Below, piece by piece: positions 1 through 7,595 of a DNA stretch of 23,218 bases. Position 1 is the first letter of the stretch; each line of letters begins with the position of its first letter. Source of the stretch: Sphaerochaeta sp. UBA5849 (lineage in GTDB: Bacteria > Spirochaetota > Spirochaetia > Sphaerochaetales > Sphaerochaetaceae). The position numbers and the translations under genes were made by a program. The notes beneath the pieces are model-generated. The model made no database searches. It saw nothing but the letters and a program-made list of their open reading frames with translations, and was not told the DNA's origin. Location: contig DJGJ01000048.1 in assembly GCA_002432715.1 (NCBI GenBank), positions 11,204-34,421 of the forward strand, given 5' to 3'.

Positions 1-337
1 GTATGAACCGAACCCAGATCGATCGAACAGACTCAGATTATTCCTCAGCATGGTTTTTGCTATCATATGATATCTTTCAATTTTGGTGATTTTCTAGTAA
101 TCTGTAATTCACGGGTATAATCTCTTAGCACAGCCACATAGTACTGCAAGTAGGAACTAAATAGGGTTCTTTCGCGACCAGCACCTTCCGCTTCTTCACA
201 AAAAGATACTGGTCCTCGAAGTTGAAGCAGTATCCTCCCGAGGGTGCTGACATCAACGACGTCTCTTGCCTCATGAGACAATGATGACATGGTTCTTTCT
301 TACTCTCAAAGGGCTACGAGTTTATGCTTCACCCCAA
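1..337. other. Region downstream of potC with no confident gene
   Basis: No gene is supported here with confidence. On the minus strand two overlapping frames are open. One, at 290-63, would encode 75 residues beginning MSSLSHEARDVV and has only a weak purine-rich stretch in front of its ATG. The other, at 274-125, would encode about 49 residues containing FEDQYLFVKKRKVLVAKEP, which reads as more protein-like. Neither resembles a family I recognise. The two frames side by side could mean a decayed gene that once followed potC in the operon, or chance. I see no clear terminator after the potC stop. Confidence 0.3.
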
Positions 338-1195
338 TCATACAATCTTCTTGTTTCCTTTTGTGAGGTTGAGCACCGCAAAAATAGAAGTTCCAAGGAT
401 CAGGATGAAGGAGATTGCATTGATCACCGGGGTGGACCCATCACGTACTTGCATGTACATGTTTATGGGCAGCGTTGCCTGGGACCCTACGAGGAATATG
501 GTGGTATTGAAGTTCTCGAAAGACATGAGGAAAGCCATCGCAGCCCCTCCGATTATCGATGGGCGTAGATACTTGAGGGTGATGAACCAAAGAACTTCCG
601 CCTTGTTCGCTCCAAGGTTGTACGCAGCTTCTTCGAGGGTGTGGTCAAACTTCTTCAATCTTGCTGAAACAACCAGCGCTACAATAGTAGAGATGAATGA
701 GGACTGCCCGAGCACCACCAGAGGGAAACCAGGGCCAAGAAACGAAACGTAGAGGCCCAAATGTTCCTCGATGAACAATCCAATGGTATTGGAGAACATC
801 AGGATGGAGATTCCAAGGATGACTCCGGGAATTACCAAGGGAGCAATCATAAGAAAGTAGAGTGCGTTCTTGAAACGGAAATTCTCCTGTTCGAAGAGAA
901 ATGCCGCACAGGTGCCCAGGAACGTAGAAATCATCATAACTGCTAGAGCAACCTTGAACGATGTAAAAAGACTTCTCAAGTTCGTCTGGTCATGGAAAAT
1001 CCCGTATTTCTCCGGTCCATTGCCAAAGAACCAATCCAGGGTGAACCCCTGCCAAGGAAGAGAGGGGTACATGGAGTCGTTGAATGCAAGAACCATCGTT
1101 ACAACCAGCGGAGCAAAGAGAAAGATAAAATACAATACGATGAAGATGGTGAATCCGTAGCGGTATTTCTTTGAGGAAGGCAAGCTTCTGATCAT
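338..1195 (-). CDS. potC: Polyamine-type ABC transporter permease PotC
   Basis: This 285-residue inner-membrane permease would form the translocation pore together with PotB. It has about six hydrophobic segments, the first near residues 13-35 (FTIFIVLYFIFLFAPLVV). The cytoplasmic EAA loop, which docks on the ATPase, is seen as EEAAYNLGANKAEV around residue 188. The length is normal for PotC. The start overlaps the end of potB by 4 bases, which implies translational coupling, and the gene is the last of the potD-A-B-C operon. The family assignment is firm. The exact substrate (spermidine, putrescine or another cation) cannot be read from the permease. Confidence 0.9.
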   Translation of the reverse strand: MIRSLPSSKKYRYGFTIFIVLYFIFLFAPLVVTMVLAFNDSMYPSLPWQGFTLDWFFGNGPEKYGIFHDQTNLRSLFTSFKVALAVMMISTFLGTCAAFLFEQENFRFKNALYFLMIAPLVIPGVILGISILMFSNTIGLFIEEHLGLYVSFLGPGFPLVVLGQSSFISTIVALVVSARLKKFDHTLEEAAYNLGANKAEVLWFITLKYLRPSIIGGAAMAFLMSFENFNTTIFLVGSQATLPINMYMQVRDGSTPVINAISFILILGTSIFAVLNLTKGNKKIV

Positions 1196-2049
1196 GTTAC
1201 CACCTCCTTCAGGTTTTGGCGGGTGAGTTTGAGCAGCACCCAGATGATGAGTGATGAGAGTGCCAAGAGCAGGAAGCCGAAAGCAGCCCCCTGATTCCAG
1301 TTGAAATAGAGAATGATCTGGTTATAGATCTGTTCGGTAAACCAGAGAGAGTTTTTTCCTCCCATCAGGTTAGGGGTTAGGTAACTTCCCAGTACCAGCA
1401 TGAATACGATGATTCCCCCGTTTACCAGACCGGAAGCACAATGCGGAATAATGATGGTTCGCCAGATGGAAATCTTCGATGCTCCCAGGTCATAGGCAGC
1501 CTCGATGAGCGAGTTGTCCAGATCATCCATAACCCCTATGACGGGGACCACCATGAAGAGCATGCTGGTATATACCAATCCCATAATCATGGTGATGTCA
1601 TTGTAGAGCATCTCAACAGGCTCCTTGAATAAGCCTATAGAGACGAAGAATTGGTTCAACACCCCGCTCTCCCGAAGGAGAATCATCCAACCATAAACAC
1701 GAATGAGTTCACTGACCCAGAATGGAACGAGGATGAGAATCATCAGTACCCCGGTCATCCGTTCCTTCACGATTTTGGAGATATAGAAAGAGACCGGGAG
1801 GGATATCACCATGACCAAGAACGTGACAATGATCGAATATCCCGCTGTACGCACGAATGTGAGCCAGTAGATGGGCTCCTTGAAGAAAGCCATATAGTTG
1901 TCCAGTGTGAATTTACCGGTGTTGGCTTTGGTGAAAGAGAGTCGCAGGAGCTCGATATGGGGCAGTACAATCAAGAGGAAAAGCCACAGCACCACAGGGA
2001 GGAAAAAGAAGAGAAATCCCCATTTGATATGTTGTCTATTCTTCATCAT
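1192..2049 (-). CDS. potB: Polyamine-type ABC transporter permease PotB
   Basis: This 285-residue inner-membrane permease is the partner of PotC in the importer pore. The N-terminal membrane segment (FLFFFLPVVLWLFLLIVLP) follows a short basic cytoplasmic tail, and five further hydrophobic segments follow. The EAA coupling loop reads EAAYDLGASKISIWRT near residue 184. The start overlaps the 3' end of potA by 14 bases, so translation is probably coupled; the gene begins with two consecutive ATG codons and either could be used. No independent promoter is visible, in keeping with a gene inside the potD-A-B-C operon. Confidence 0.9.
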   Translation of the reverse strand: MMKNRQHIKWGFLFFFLPVVLWLFLLIVLPHIELLRLSFTKANTGKFTLDNYMAFFKEPIYWLTFVRTAGYSIIVTFLVMVISLPVSFYISKIVKERMTGVLMILILVPFWVSELIRVYGWMILLRESGVLNQFFVSIGLFKEPVEMLYNDITMIMGLVYTSMLFMVVPVIGVMDDLDNSLIEAAYDLGASKISIWRTIIIPHCASGLVNGGIIVFMLVLGSYLTPNLMGGKNSLWFTEQIYNQIILYFNWNQGAAFGFLLLALSSLIIWVLLKLTRQNLKEVVT

Positions 2050-3148
2050 ATAACTTCCAATCGCTGCGCTTGAAGCAGACGGTTTTATTCAGGTCCCAAC
2101 CAACCTGTATGCGATCTTTTGAACGAATATGGTCATACTCCCTTGTTTGGGGAAGCGCTATCACTAATTCCTCTTCAGTTCCCAAAGGCGATACCAGAAG
2201 ACGGCTGTTCCCACCATCAAAAAGAATTGAGGTGACTTCCACGGGAAGGTTTTGGAAATGCTCCTTTCCTTCCCTTGGACTAATGATTATCGCTTCCGGG
2301 CGAATGAAGAGATCATACTCCTCATTCTCATTCGATACCTCAACTCGCTGGGCAAGCTTGAGATCATATCGGTCGGCATAACGAGCTATGATATTTCCGC
2401 TTGGATCAGAATGCAACTTCACCCGCAGCTTGTTGTTGTTTCCTACAAACTGGGCAACAAATGAAGACTTGGGTTCGTGGTAGAGCTCTTGTGGAGCTCC
2501 TATCTGTTCAAAATGTCCATTGTTCATCACTGCAACCGTATCACTCATGACCATGGCTTCACTCTGGTCGTGGGTGATATAGACGAAGGTTGTACCTACC
2601 TGGGATTGAAGCCTCTTCAATTCCACTTTCATATGCTCACGTAACTTGGCATCGAGTGCCCCAAGCGGTTCATCGAGCAAGAGTACCGATGGTTCCATGA
2701 TCAGGCATCGCGCAATCGCAATTCGCTGTTTCTGCCCGCCGGAAAGCTGGCTTATCTGCTTTTTCCCCGACTCGGGTAGACCTATCCTCTCCAATAAATC
2801 CAGAACTTTCTTGTCTACACCAGGGCCTTTTTCTCCTCTTCTCCGTAGACCGAATGCAATGTTTTCATGCACATTCATCATAGGAAAGAGGGCAAGATTT
2901 TGAAAAACAAGATTCACAGGACGTTTATTGGGGGCCACTCCGTCCATGTTTTTTCCATTGAAGAGAATGGTACCCCCATCAGGTTTGTAAAACCCTGCAA
3001 TCATTCTGAGCAAGGTTGTTTTCCCACATCCTGACGGGCCTAAGATAGAAAAAAACTTGCCGTCCTCTACGTCAAATGAAACTTGGTCAACTGCAGTAAA
3101 ATCACCAAACCGTTTGGTGACTTCCTGTACTGAGAGTGCGCTATCCAT
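2036..3148 (-). CDS. potA: Polyamine-type ABC transporter ATPase PotA
   Basis: This 370-residue cytoplasmic ATPase powers the PotBC importer. Visible motifs in order are Walker A GPSGCGKTT (residues 38-46), the Q-loop at NLVFQNLALFP, the signature LSGGQKQRIA, Walker B VLLLDEPLGALD, and the switch histidine in YITHDQSEA. The C-terminal 110 residues or so form the TOBE-type regulatory domain (FIRPEAIIISP), which PotA/MalK-type ATPases carry. The start lies after an AAGG-type ribosome site and 71 bases downstream of potD, with a perfect stem-loop in between. The length is typical of PotA. It is cotranscribed with potB and potC, with which it overlaps. Confidence 0.92.
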   Translation of the reverse strand: MDSALSVQEVTKRFGDFTAVDQVSFDVEDGKFFSILGPSGCGKTTLLRMIAGFYKPDGGTILFNGKNMDGVAPNKRPVNLVFQNLALFPMMNVHENIAFGLRRRGEKGPGVDKKVLDLLERIGLPESGKKQISQLSGGQKQRIAIARCLIMEPSVLLLDEPLGALDAKLREHMKVELKRLQSQVGTTFVYITHDQSEAMVMSDTVAVMNNGHFEQIGAPQELYHEPKSSFVAQFVGNNNKLRVKLHSDPSGNIIARYADRYDLKLAQRVEVSNENEEYDLFIRPEAIIISPREGKEHFQNLPVEVTSILFDGGNSRLLVSPLGTEEELVIALPQTREYDHIRSKDRIQVGWDLNKTVCFKRSDWKLYDEE

Positions 3149-3170
3149 ACTGTTTTACCTTACATAATCA

Positions 3171-3199
3171 CCAATAGCTGTCCATAAGACAGCTATTGG
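3171..3199 (-). promoter_or_regulatory. Intercistronic stem-loop between potD and potA
   Basis: A perfect 12-base inverted repeat (CCAATAGCTGTC, 5-base loop, complement) fills much of the 71-base gap between potD and potA. In the direction of transcription it is not followed by a T-run, so it is unlikely to be a full terminator. Stem-loops at this place in importer operons commonly protect the upstream binding-protein mRNA from 3' decay or cause partial termination, giving more binding protein than ATPase. The structure is seen directly; the role is inferred. Confidence 0.7.
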
Positions 3200-3219
3200 C
3201 ACTGTGTGAATCTTCTCTG

Positions 3220-4299
3220 CTAGCGAGCAGCCTTGATCTTGTCGAGGGTTTTTCCTTCCATCTCTTCAATCCCTGCCGGGACCGTCGGATACCAGTTGAT
3301 GTTCGCCAAAACTTCAGGTGGCAGTCCTCGAGTGAAGTTTGCTTTAATCTCAGGATCGAGATAATTCACAGCGTCTTTGGAAGCAGTTCCGTACGTCTCT
3401 CTGTTGGTGAAGAATGCAGCATTCTCCGGCTTCAGCATAAAATTGATGTAAGCGTATGCTGCATCAAGGTTTTCACTCTTTGCCGGAATGGCAAAGGTAT
3501 CGACCCAACCGAGTGCTCCGCTGGTTGGTGCGATGTAGTCAATGTTTGGGTTTTCAGAATGGAGTTTCCATCCCGCTTGTTCCCAAGCTGAAGCTGCCCA
3601 GACCTCTTCCGAACGAAGTGATTGCAGAAGCTGGTCTCCATTATCCCAATAGGTTTTTACCAAAGGCTTGCCCGCAATGAGTACTTTCTCCATTTCATTG
3701 AGGAATTTCTGGTATGCTTCCGGATCGTTGTAGAGAGCAAACGGGTCGTAGCCAAGGGAGAAACCCATCCCGATAAGGGTAGGTCTCTTAAGTCGGTAGG
3801 AGACTCTTCCAGCATACTTGGGATTGAGAAGGTCCTTGAAATCCTTCACATCAGGGGCCAACGCCTTGTTGACGACCAACCCTTCAGTTCCATACACGTG
3901 TGGTACAGCATAGGATTTGCCGTTTACCAAGGTGTTTTTCTTCACTGCCTCAAGCAAGGAAGGATCAATCTGCTCGGTGTTTATTCTTGTATAGTCGATT
4001 GGCTGGTAGATGCCATACTGTTCAACGACTGATGAGATACGGTCCTGGGAAGGTTGGGCAAGGTCAAAGCCACCCCCGCGGGTTGCCCTGAGCTTACTGA
4101 TCATCTCTTCATTATTGCTAAGCGTCACCTCTACCTTGTATCCTGTCTCCTCGGTAAACTTATTTAAGAGTTCCTGCGGTGCATAGCCTGACCAGGTTAT
4201 GATTCGCAGCACAGGATTCTTGGCCTCGCTCGAAGCCTGAGCAAAGAGCGAACTGCTTAAAAACAATACAATCATGAGAACAAGAACAATTTTCTTCAT
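3220..4299 (-). CDS. potD: PotD-type periplasmic polyamine-binding protein
   Basis: This 359-residue periplasmic binding protein delivers substrate to PotABC. The start is set at 4299 because the strong ribosome site AAGGAGG lies just before it and the signal peptide MKKIVLVLMIVLFLSSSLFA begins there; a longer reading to 4353 has no support. Cleavage probably falls after LFA or AQA. The start of the mature protein, RIITWSGYAPQELLNKFTEE, and the block GWVDTFAIPA are characteristic of PotD/PotF proteins; the W and D in the latter match substrate-contacting residues of E. coli PotD. The acidic pair that E. coli PotD has near its residues 168-171 is not evident (the region reads LKRPTLIGMG), so the ligand may differ. 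It is the first gene of the operon. Confidence 0.85.
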   Translation of the reverse strand: MKKIVLVLMIVLFLSSSLFAQASSEAKNPVLRIITWSGYAPQELLNKFTEETGYKVEVTLSNNEEMISKLRATRGGGFDLAQPSQDRISSVVEQYGIYQPIDYTRINTEQIDPSLLEAVKKNTLVNGKSYAVPHVYGTEGLVVNKALAPDVKDFKDLLNPKYAGRVSYRLKRPTLIGMGFSLGYDPFALYNDPEAYQKFLNEMEKVLIAGKPLVKTYWDNGDQLLQSLRSEEVWAASAWEQAGWKLHSENPNIDYIAPTSGALGWVDTFAIPAKSENLDAAYAYINFMLKPENAAFFTNRETYGTASKDAVNYLDPEIKANFTRGLPPEVLANINWYPTVPAGIEEMEGKTLDKIKAAR

Positions 4300-4342
4300 A
4301 CAGAATTCCTCCTTCAGGAATATGAGATGCTTGCAATCTTTT

Positions 4343-4353
4343 TTGATTATCAA
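4343..4353. promoter_or_regulatory. Palindrome in the potD leader
   Basis: A perfect 11-base palindrome, TTGATTATCAA, lies between the proposed potD -10 element and the ribosome site, in the transcribed leader. Its position would suit an operator or a small regulatory hairpin. No regulator is encoded nearby to match it, so the role is a guess. Confidence 0.3.
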
Positions 4354-4365
4354 TACCTCATATTT

Positions 4366-4394
4366 ATCGTAAGTCCAGGGTGTTCTAAAGTCAA
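4366..4394 (-). promoter_or_regulatory. Probable sigma-70 promoter of the pot operon
   Basis: Read on the minus strand, TTGACT (4394-4389) is followed after exactly 17 bases by TACGAT (4371-4366). This gives five of six matches to the -35 consensus and four of six to the -10 consensus. It lies about 67 bases upstream of the potD start, leaving a leader of roughly 60 bases that holds the palindrome at 4343-4353. Confidence 0.55.
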
Positions 4395-4506
4395 TTCCAA
4401 TCTAAGAAAGACAAATTTGTGATTTATGAAGAATTTGTTTGGAATCTGTGAAACCTGCAGTGAGAACAAGCATGCATGCTATCATGAGAGCGAGTTTCAG
4501 AGAGTT

Positions 4507-4905
4507 TCAGAGAATGGAGCGGATATAGCGTCTCCTGCGTTTGTGTTGCTCAGTCTTGAAGGTCCTCCACTGGGTTTGCACATTGTCGTCATCCTCCAGC
4601 TCAGGGTAGGTTTCTGCATGGAGAACCCCGGTCATGCAGGTCCAGATCGGACTCGAATGCAACAGCCTCATAGATATCCCTTCACCCGCTCCTTGCAGGA
4701 GAACGCTGAAAGGTCATTCAACGTGCCGGTATCCTGCTTCAGCGTCCCTGCCTATCCCATCTGCATAGAATGACTTTCTTTTCCCTCCATTGGCATTGGC
4801 AAGTCCCATGTTTACGATGCTGCCGTCATACGGATGCCCATCGAAGCTGGCATGGCGATATACGAGCCATTCTGGCACGGTACTTTCAGGATAACGGAAT
4901 CTAAT
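4507..4905 (-). pseudogene. Probable frameshifted remnant of an unrecognised gene
   Basis: No intact gene is convincing between potD and the transposase remnant, but the minus strand carries protein-like stretches in consecutive frames. One (about 4905-4714) contains FRYPESTVPEWLVYR and ends at a stop. A second frame near 4670 reads YEAVAFESDLDLHD. A third, ending at 4507, contains ETYPELEDDDNVQTQW and a basic tail. Frames that hand over in order along one strand are what a decayed coding sequence looks like. I do not recognise the family. The alternative is chance open frames in a non-coding region. Confidence 0.35.
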
Positions 4906-5002
4906 CTATATATACTAAGTGTTTAACTGTAAGAGTCCATAATAGTATACCCAATTATCCCAAGTGGATTCATCCTGCCAGTATCCAGGAAGAGATACCA
5001 GC

Positions 5003-5351
5003 ATGCCAGATGTAGCCGAGAGGATGGAGTGCACAGCAGAGCAGCTTGAAGCCCTTACCAAGTTTGCCAACAGCCGGAAATTCGAGAAGCGCCTTGTCGA
5101 CGGGGCAAGGATGGTCCTTGGGTGTGCACAGGGGCGCCGGATCAAAGACATAGCCAAAAATCTGGGGGTCCTGCCCAACGCTGTCATCAAATGGAGGGAG
5201 CGGTTCAAGGCGTATGGGATGGACGGCCTGTACGACGAGCTGAGGCCGGGGAACTTTTGAAAGAGAAGCCTCACACGGGTACTCCCTCTGGGACGGGGGC
5301 GCCCTCGCCGGAAAGATAGGCTGCTCCCCCTATAAGGTGTGGAGGATACTA
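5003..5351 (+). pseudogene. Truncated IS630-family transposase remnant
   Basis: The first 84 or so codons, from ATG 5003 after an AGGAAG site, encode the N-terminal helix-turn-helix of an IS630/Tc1-mariner-type transposase: ARMVLGCAQGRRIKDIAKNL, then NAVIKWRERFKAYGMDGLYD and ELRPG. The frame stops at 5258-5260. From 5277 a different frame continues the family's next block, GYSLWDGGALAGKIGCSPYK followed by VWRI, after which similarity ends. About 20-30 residues between the blocks and the whole DDE catalytic domain are missing. This is an internally deleted, 3'-truncated relic. I could not identify terminal inverted repeats. The local sequence is more GC-rich than its AT-rich flanks, in keeping with foreign origin. 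Confidence 0.75.
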
Positions 5352-5412
5352 TTGTTTTACAGCTTCGAATGCATACATCAAAATCATATTGTTTCATCTT
5401 TTTACCAGATTT

Positions 5413-5427
5413 AATCATATTATGATT
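5413..5427. promoter_or_regulatory. Inverted repeat upstream of the secreted protein gene
   Basis: AATCATA-t-TATGATT is a perfect 7-base inverted repeat about 55 bases before the ATG at 5481. The left half-site (AATCATATT) also occurs at 5382-5390, 31 bases upstream. The pair could be a regulator site in the promoter region of the next gene. Tight spacing and AT-richness mean that chance cannot be excluded. Confidence 0.3.
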
Positions 5428-5480
5428 TTTTATAGACAACCAACATATTCAGTGCTACAGTTGAAGAAAAGGAGTCAGGA

Positions 5481-6716
5481 ATGAAGAAATATACCTTGTT
5501 TGCAGGCATGCTGCTTATTGCAGCTTTGCTCTTCGGTGCCGGTATCAGTGAACAAGCGCACTTCAGCGATCCTACCAATGCTGCCTATCTGGAACACTAT
5601 TTCCAGATAACCATACCATCGGGCGGTATGGATGCGAATCAGTTCGGCAACGCACTCGCTTCCATTACCGGAAGGCCGGCATCCATGGCAGGTTTTCCTG
5701 ACATCTTCAAGGCCTTGGTCGAGGCTGCAGACCTCAGTCAATTGGCCCTGACATACAGCACCGAAAAGAGTGGCGGGCGCCTTGCATATTACGGCATCAC
5801 CGAGACTGTTCCTGCAGGCTTGGATCGGTATGTTGCCTGTACCTTGGATGCTCACCTGCTACCTGCATCCACTGCAAAGACTCTTTTAGCCTCACAGCAT
5901 CTTGATAGCGAAACCGCCGCAAACCTATTGATGAGCGTGGCAAATGCAACGGGGATTTCACGCAACTATATCGGCAAGGTCAGTGACACCGACATCCTGA
6001 TGAGAATTTCCAATGCCTTCGACGGCTATACCCTTTTCAGCGACGGCTACCTCGATGAAATCGGGGCGATGGCGGTCAAGAAGCGAGCCAGTACCGGATA
6101 CAACCTCAAGAAAGACAGTGATGATGCACAATTCCTCACCTCGCGGACAATCCAATATGGTCACAGCGACGAAACCCATCTCAAGCAACTTGTAGTGTTG
6201 CTCAACAGTGAGGGAATCGATGCAAAGCTGCAGATTGAACCCAAGGTATCCATCTATGAGTACCTGCTTGACTGGGGCCCGGTACCGCCTCCCAGTCCGT
6301 ACTACATGGTCCTGGAGTTTGGCGAGAACTTCTATCTGGCCTATGCGGTTGAATACGATGCCAAGTTCGAATTCGACTCCCATGCAGACCTTCTCAAGTT
6401 CGACTTTCTCATCAACACCTATGCAAAGAAGAACGATGCAAACCAGGCAAAGAACAGCAATGTTGCGCTGCTGAAGGGTGCATGGTGGCAGCCGCTGTAC
6501 AGCACTACCTTCCAAGCCGACGAGCAGGCCTACAAGCAAATCGTAGACTGCGCTCTTGCTGAGAATGGATACACCATCCACCCCTTCTCGTTGCTGGAAA
6601 CAAAGCAGAACCTGATCGATACGCTTCAGGATCTCAGCGGTTTGGAGGTGCAGGAGCGCCCCCTGTACGTCAACAACGCATTTTATCGCTACCTGACCGG
6701 TTCGGATTATCAGTAA
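5481..6716 (+). CDS. Secreted protein of unknown function (411 aa)
   Basis: The product is not recognised. It starts after a good AAAAGGAG ribosome site with a signal peptide (MKKYTLFAGMLLIAALLFGA) that resembles the one on the BMP binding protein downstream, so it is probably exported to the periplasm. The mature protein is about 385 residues and acidic, with no membrane segment, repeat, lipobox or known catalytic motif. A recognisable central block is DWGPVPPPSPYYMVLEFGEN. Coding quality is high throughout and the frame is intact, so it is a real gene. It lies 111 bases before the nucleoside operon on the same strand. A hairpin in the gap suggests it is a separate or only loosely linked unit, but a shared function is possible. 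Confidence 0.8.
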   Translation: MKKYTLFAGMLLIAALLFGAGISEQAHFSDPTNAAYLEHYFQITIPSGGMDANQFGNALASITGRPASMAGFPDIFKALVEAADLSQLALTYSTEKSGGRLAYYGITETVPAGLDRYVACTLDAHLLPASTAKTLLASQHLDSETAANLLMSVANATGISRNYIGKVSDTDILMRISNAFDGYTLFSDGYLDEIGAMAVKKRASTGYNLKKDSDDAQFLTSRTIQYGHSDETHLKQLVVLLNSEGIDAKLQIEPKVSIYEYLLDWGPVPPPSPYYMVLEFGENFYLAYAVEYDAKFEFDSHADLLKFDFLINTYAKKNDANQAKNSNVALLKGAWWQPLYSTTFQADEQAYKQIVDCALAENGYTIHPFSLLETKQNLIDTLQDLSGLEVQERPLYVNNAFYRYLTGSDYQ

Positions 6717-6729
6717 CATAGGCCTGCAG

Positions 6730-6758
6730 GGCAGGCAGGGCGGATGCGCCTGTCTGCC
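6730..6758 (+). terminator. Hairpin after the secreted protein gene, possible terminator
   Basis: GGCAGGCAGG and CCTGTCTGCC form a 10-base stem with one G-U pair and a 9-base loop, starting 13 bases after the stop of the upstream gene. The sequence after it (TCTTGAAG) is not a real T-tract, so termination may be weak or the hairpin may protect the mRNA end. Confidence 0.4.
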
Positions 6759-6772
6759 TCTTGAAGGGAAAT

Positions 6773-6803
6773 TTGCACATCACCAACCGTTTTCGGTGTA
6801 CAC
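6773..6803 (+). promoter_or_regulatory. Candidate promoter/operator of the nucleoside operon
   Basis: TTGCAC at 6773-6778 is followed after 18 bases by TGTACA, and the latter sits inside the perfect palindrome GTGTACAC (6796-6803). The -10 match is poor. A palindrome overlapping a promoter directly before a DeoR-type gene would fit autoregulation, but this is only a candidate. Confidence 0.25.
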
Positions 6804-6827
6804 TTGAAGCTAGGAGAGTCCAAGAGC

Positions 6828-7577
6828 ATGATTCCATACGTTCGCCAGAGCCAGATCTACTCATACATCAAGATGAAGCAGATTGCTTATATCGACGAGC
6901 TCCTGGATTTGACAAAAGTATCACTTCCCACCGTGCGGCGCGACCTCAAGAAGCTGGAGGAAGAAGGAAAAATCATCCTGCTCAACGGCGGCGGTGTAAA
7001 GCTCTCCGAGGAAGAGAAGCACTCGGTTGTTGCAAGACTGGAGGTCCAGGCGGACGAAAAGTACCTGATTTGCAACAAGGCCGCCTCCTTGCTTGAGAAC
7101 GATGAGTTCATCTATGTCGGGCCGGGAACAACCGAAGACTACCTGATTGGTTTTTTGGCGGGAAAAAACATCACCGCAGTCACCAACGGCATCTATCATG
7201 TGCCGAAGCTGTTGGAATACCACATCAAGACCATTGTGATCGGGGGGAGGCTGGACCACAACTACGGCATCACCTGCGGCCCTGAGGTGCTGGAGGAGAT
7301 CAATCGGATGAACTTCTCCACAGCCCTGATCGGGGCAAGCGCCGTGTCTCAGTCGGGCGTCTCTTCATTCGACCGGGATGTCTCGGTTATCAATCGAAAG
7401 GTCCTCTCCAGGTCGAAAAAGCGCATCCTCCTGGTTGATTCGACCAAATTCAGCGCCTTCTCACACCATGTGTTCGCCTGCATCGAGGATTTTGACCACA
7501 TCATCACCACGGCTAAAGCAGGTGTCGAAAGCAAGGACATTCCAAACATTGTCATTGCCGACACCTCTGATTTATAA
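6828..7577 (+). CDS. DeoR-family transcriptional regulator
   Basis: This is a 249-residue cytoplasmic DNA-binding regulator, the usual DeoR length. The N-terminal winged helix-turn-helix reads IYSYIKMKQIAYIDELLDLT followed by VSLPTVRRDLKKLEEEGKI, the family's recognition-helix signature. The remainder is the sugar-phosphate-sensing DeoRC domain with YVGPGTTEDYLIG, VTNGIYHVPKLLEY, IVIGGRLDHNYGI and the closing VDSTKFSAFSHHVF. ATG 6828 is chosen over the in-frame TTG at 6804 because an AGGAG site precedes it and the domain begins directly. It ends 18 bases before the phosphorylase gene and probably controls that operon, with a sugar phosphate from the pathway as likely effector (inference). Confidence 0.9.
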   Translation: MIPYVRQSQIYSYIKMKQIAYIDELLDLTKVSLPTVRRDLKKLEEEGKIILLNGGGVKLSEEEKHSVVARLEVQADEKYLICNKAASLLENDEFIYVGPGTTEDYLIGFLAGKNITAVTNGIYHVPKLLEYHIKTIVIGGRLDHNYGITCGPEVLEEINRMNFSTALIGASAVSQSGVSSFDRDVSVINRKVLSRSKKRILLVDSTKFSAFSHHVFACIEDFDHIITTAKAGVESKDIPNIVIADTSDL

Positions 7578-7595
7578 CAGGAAAAGGTGTTTTGC

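Noticed and set aside
4491..4513. Short tandem repeat GAGTTTCAGA, two copies
   Set aside because: Only two copies of 10 bases and no further units; not a CRISPR array or a structured repeat. No CRISPR array was seen in the window.
4426..4773. Plus-strand open frame of 115 codons upstream of the transposase relic
   Set aside because: No ribosome site, poor composition, and the protein-like signals in this stretch are on the other strand.
5958..6719. Minus-strand open frame of 253 codons opposite the secreted protein gene
   Set aside because: It lies opposite a well-supported gene with signal peptide and ribosome site; it has no start signal of its own.
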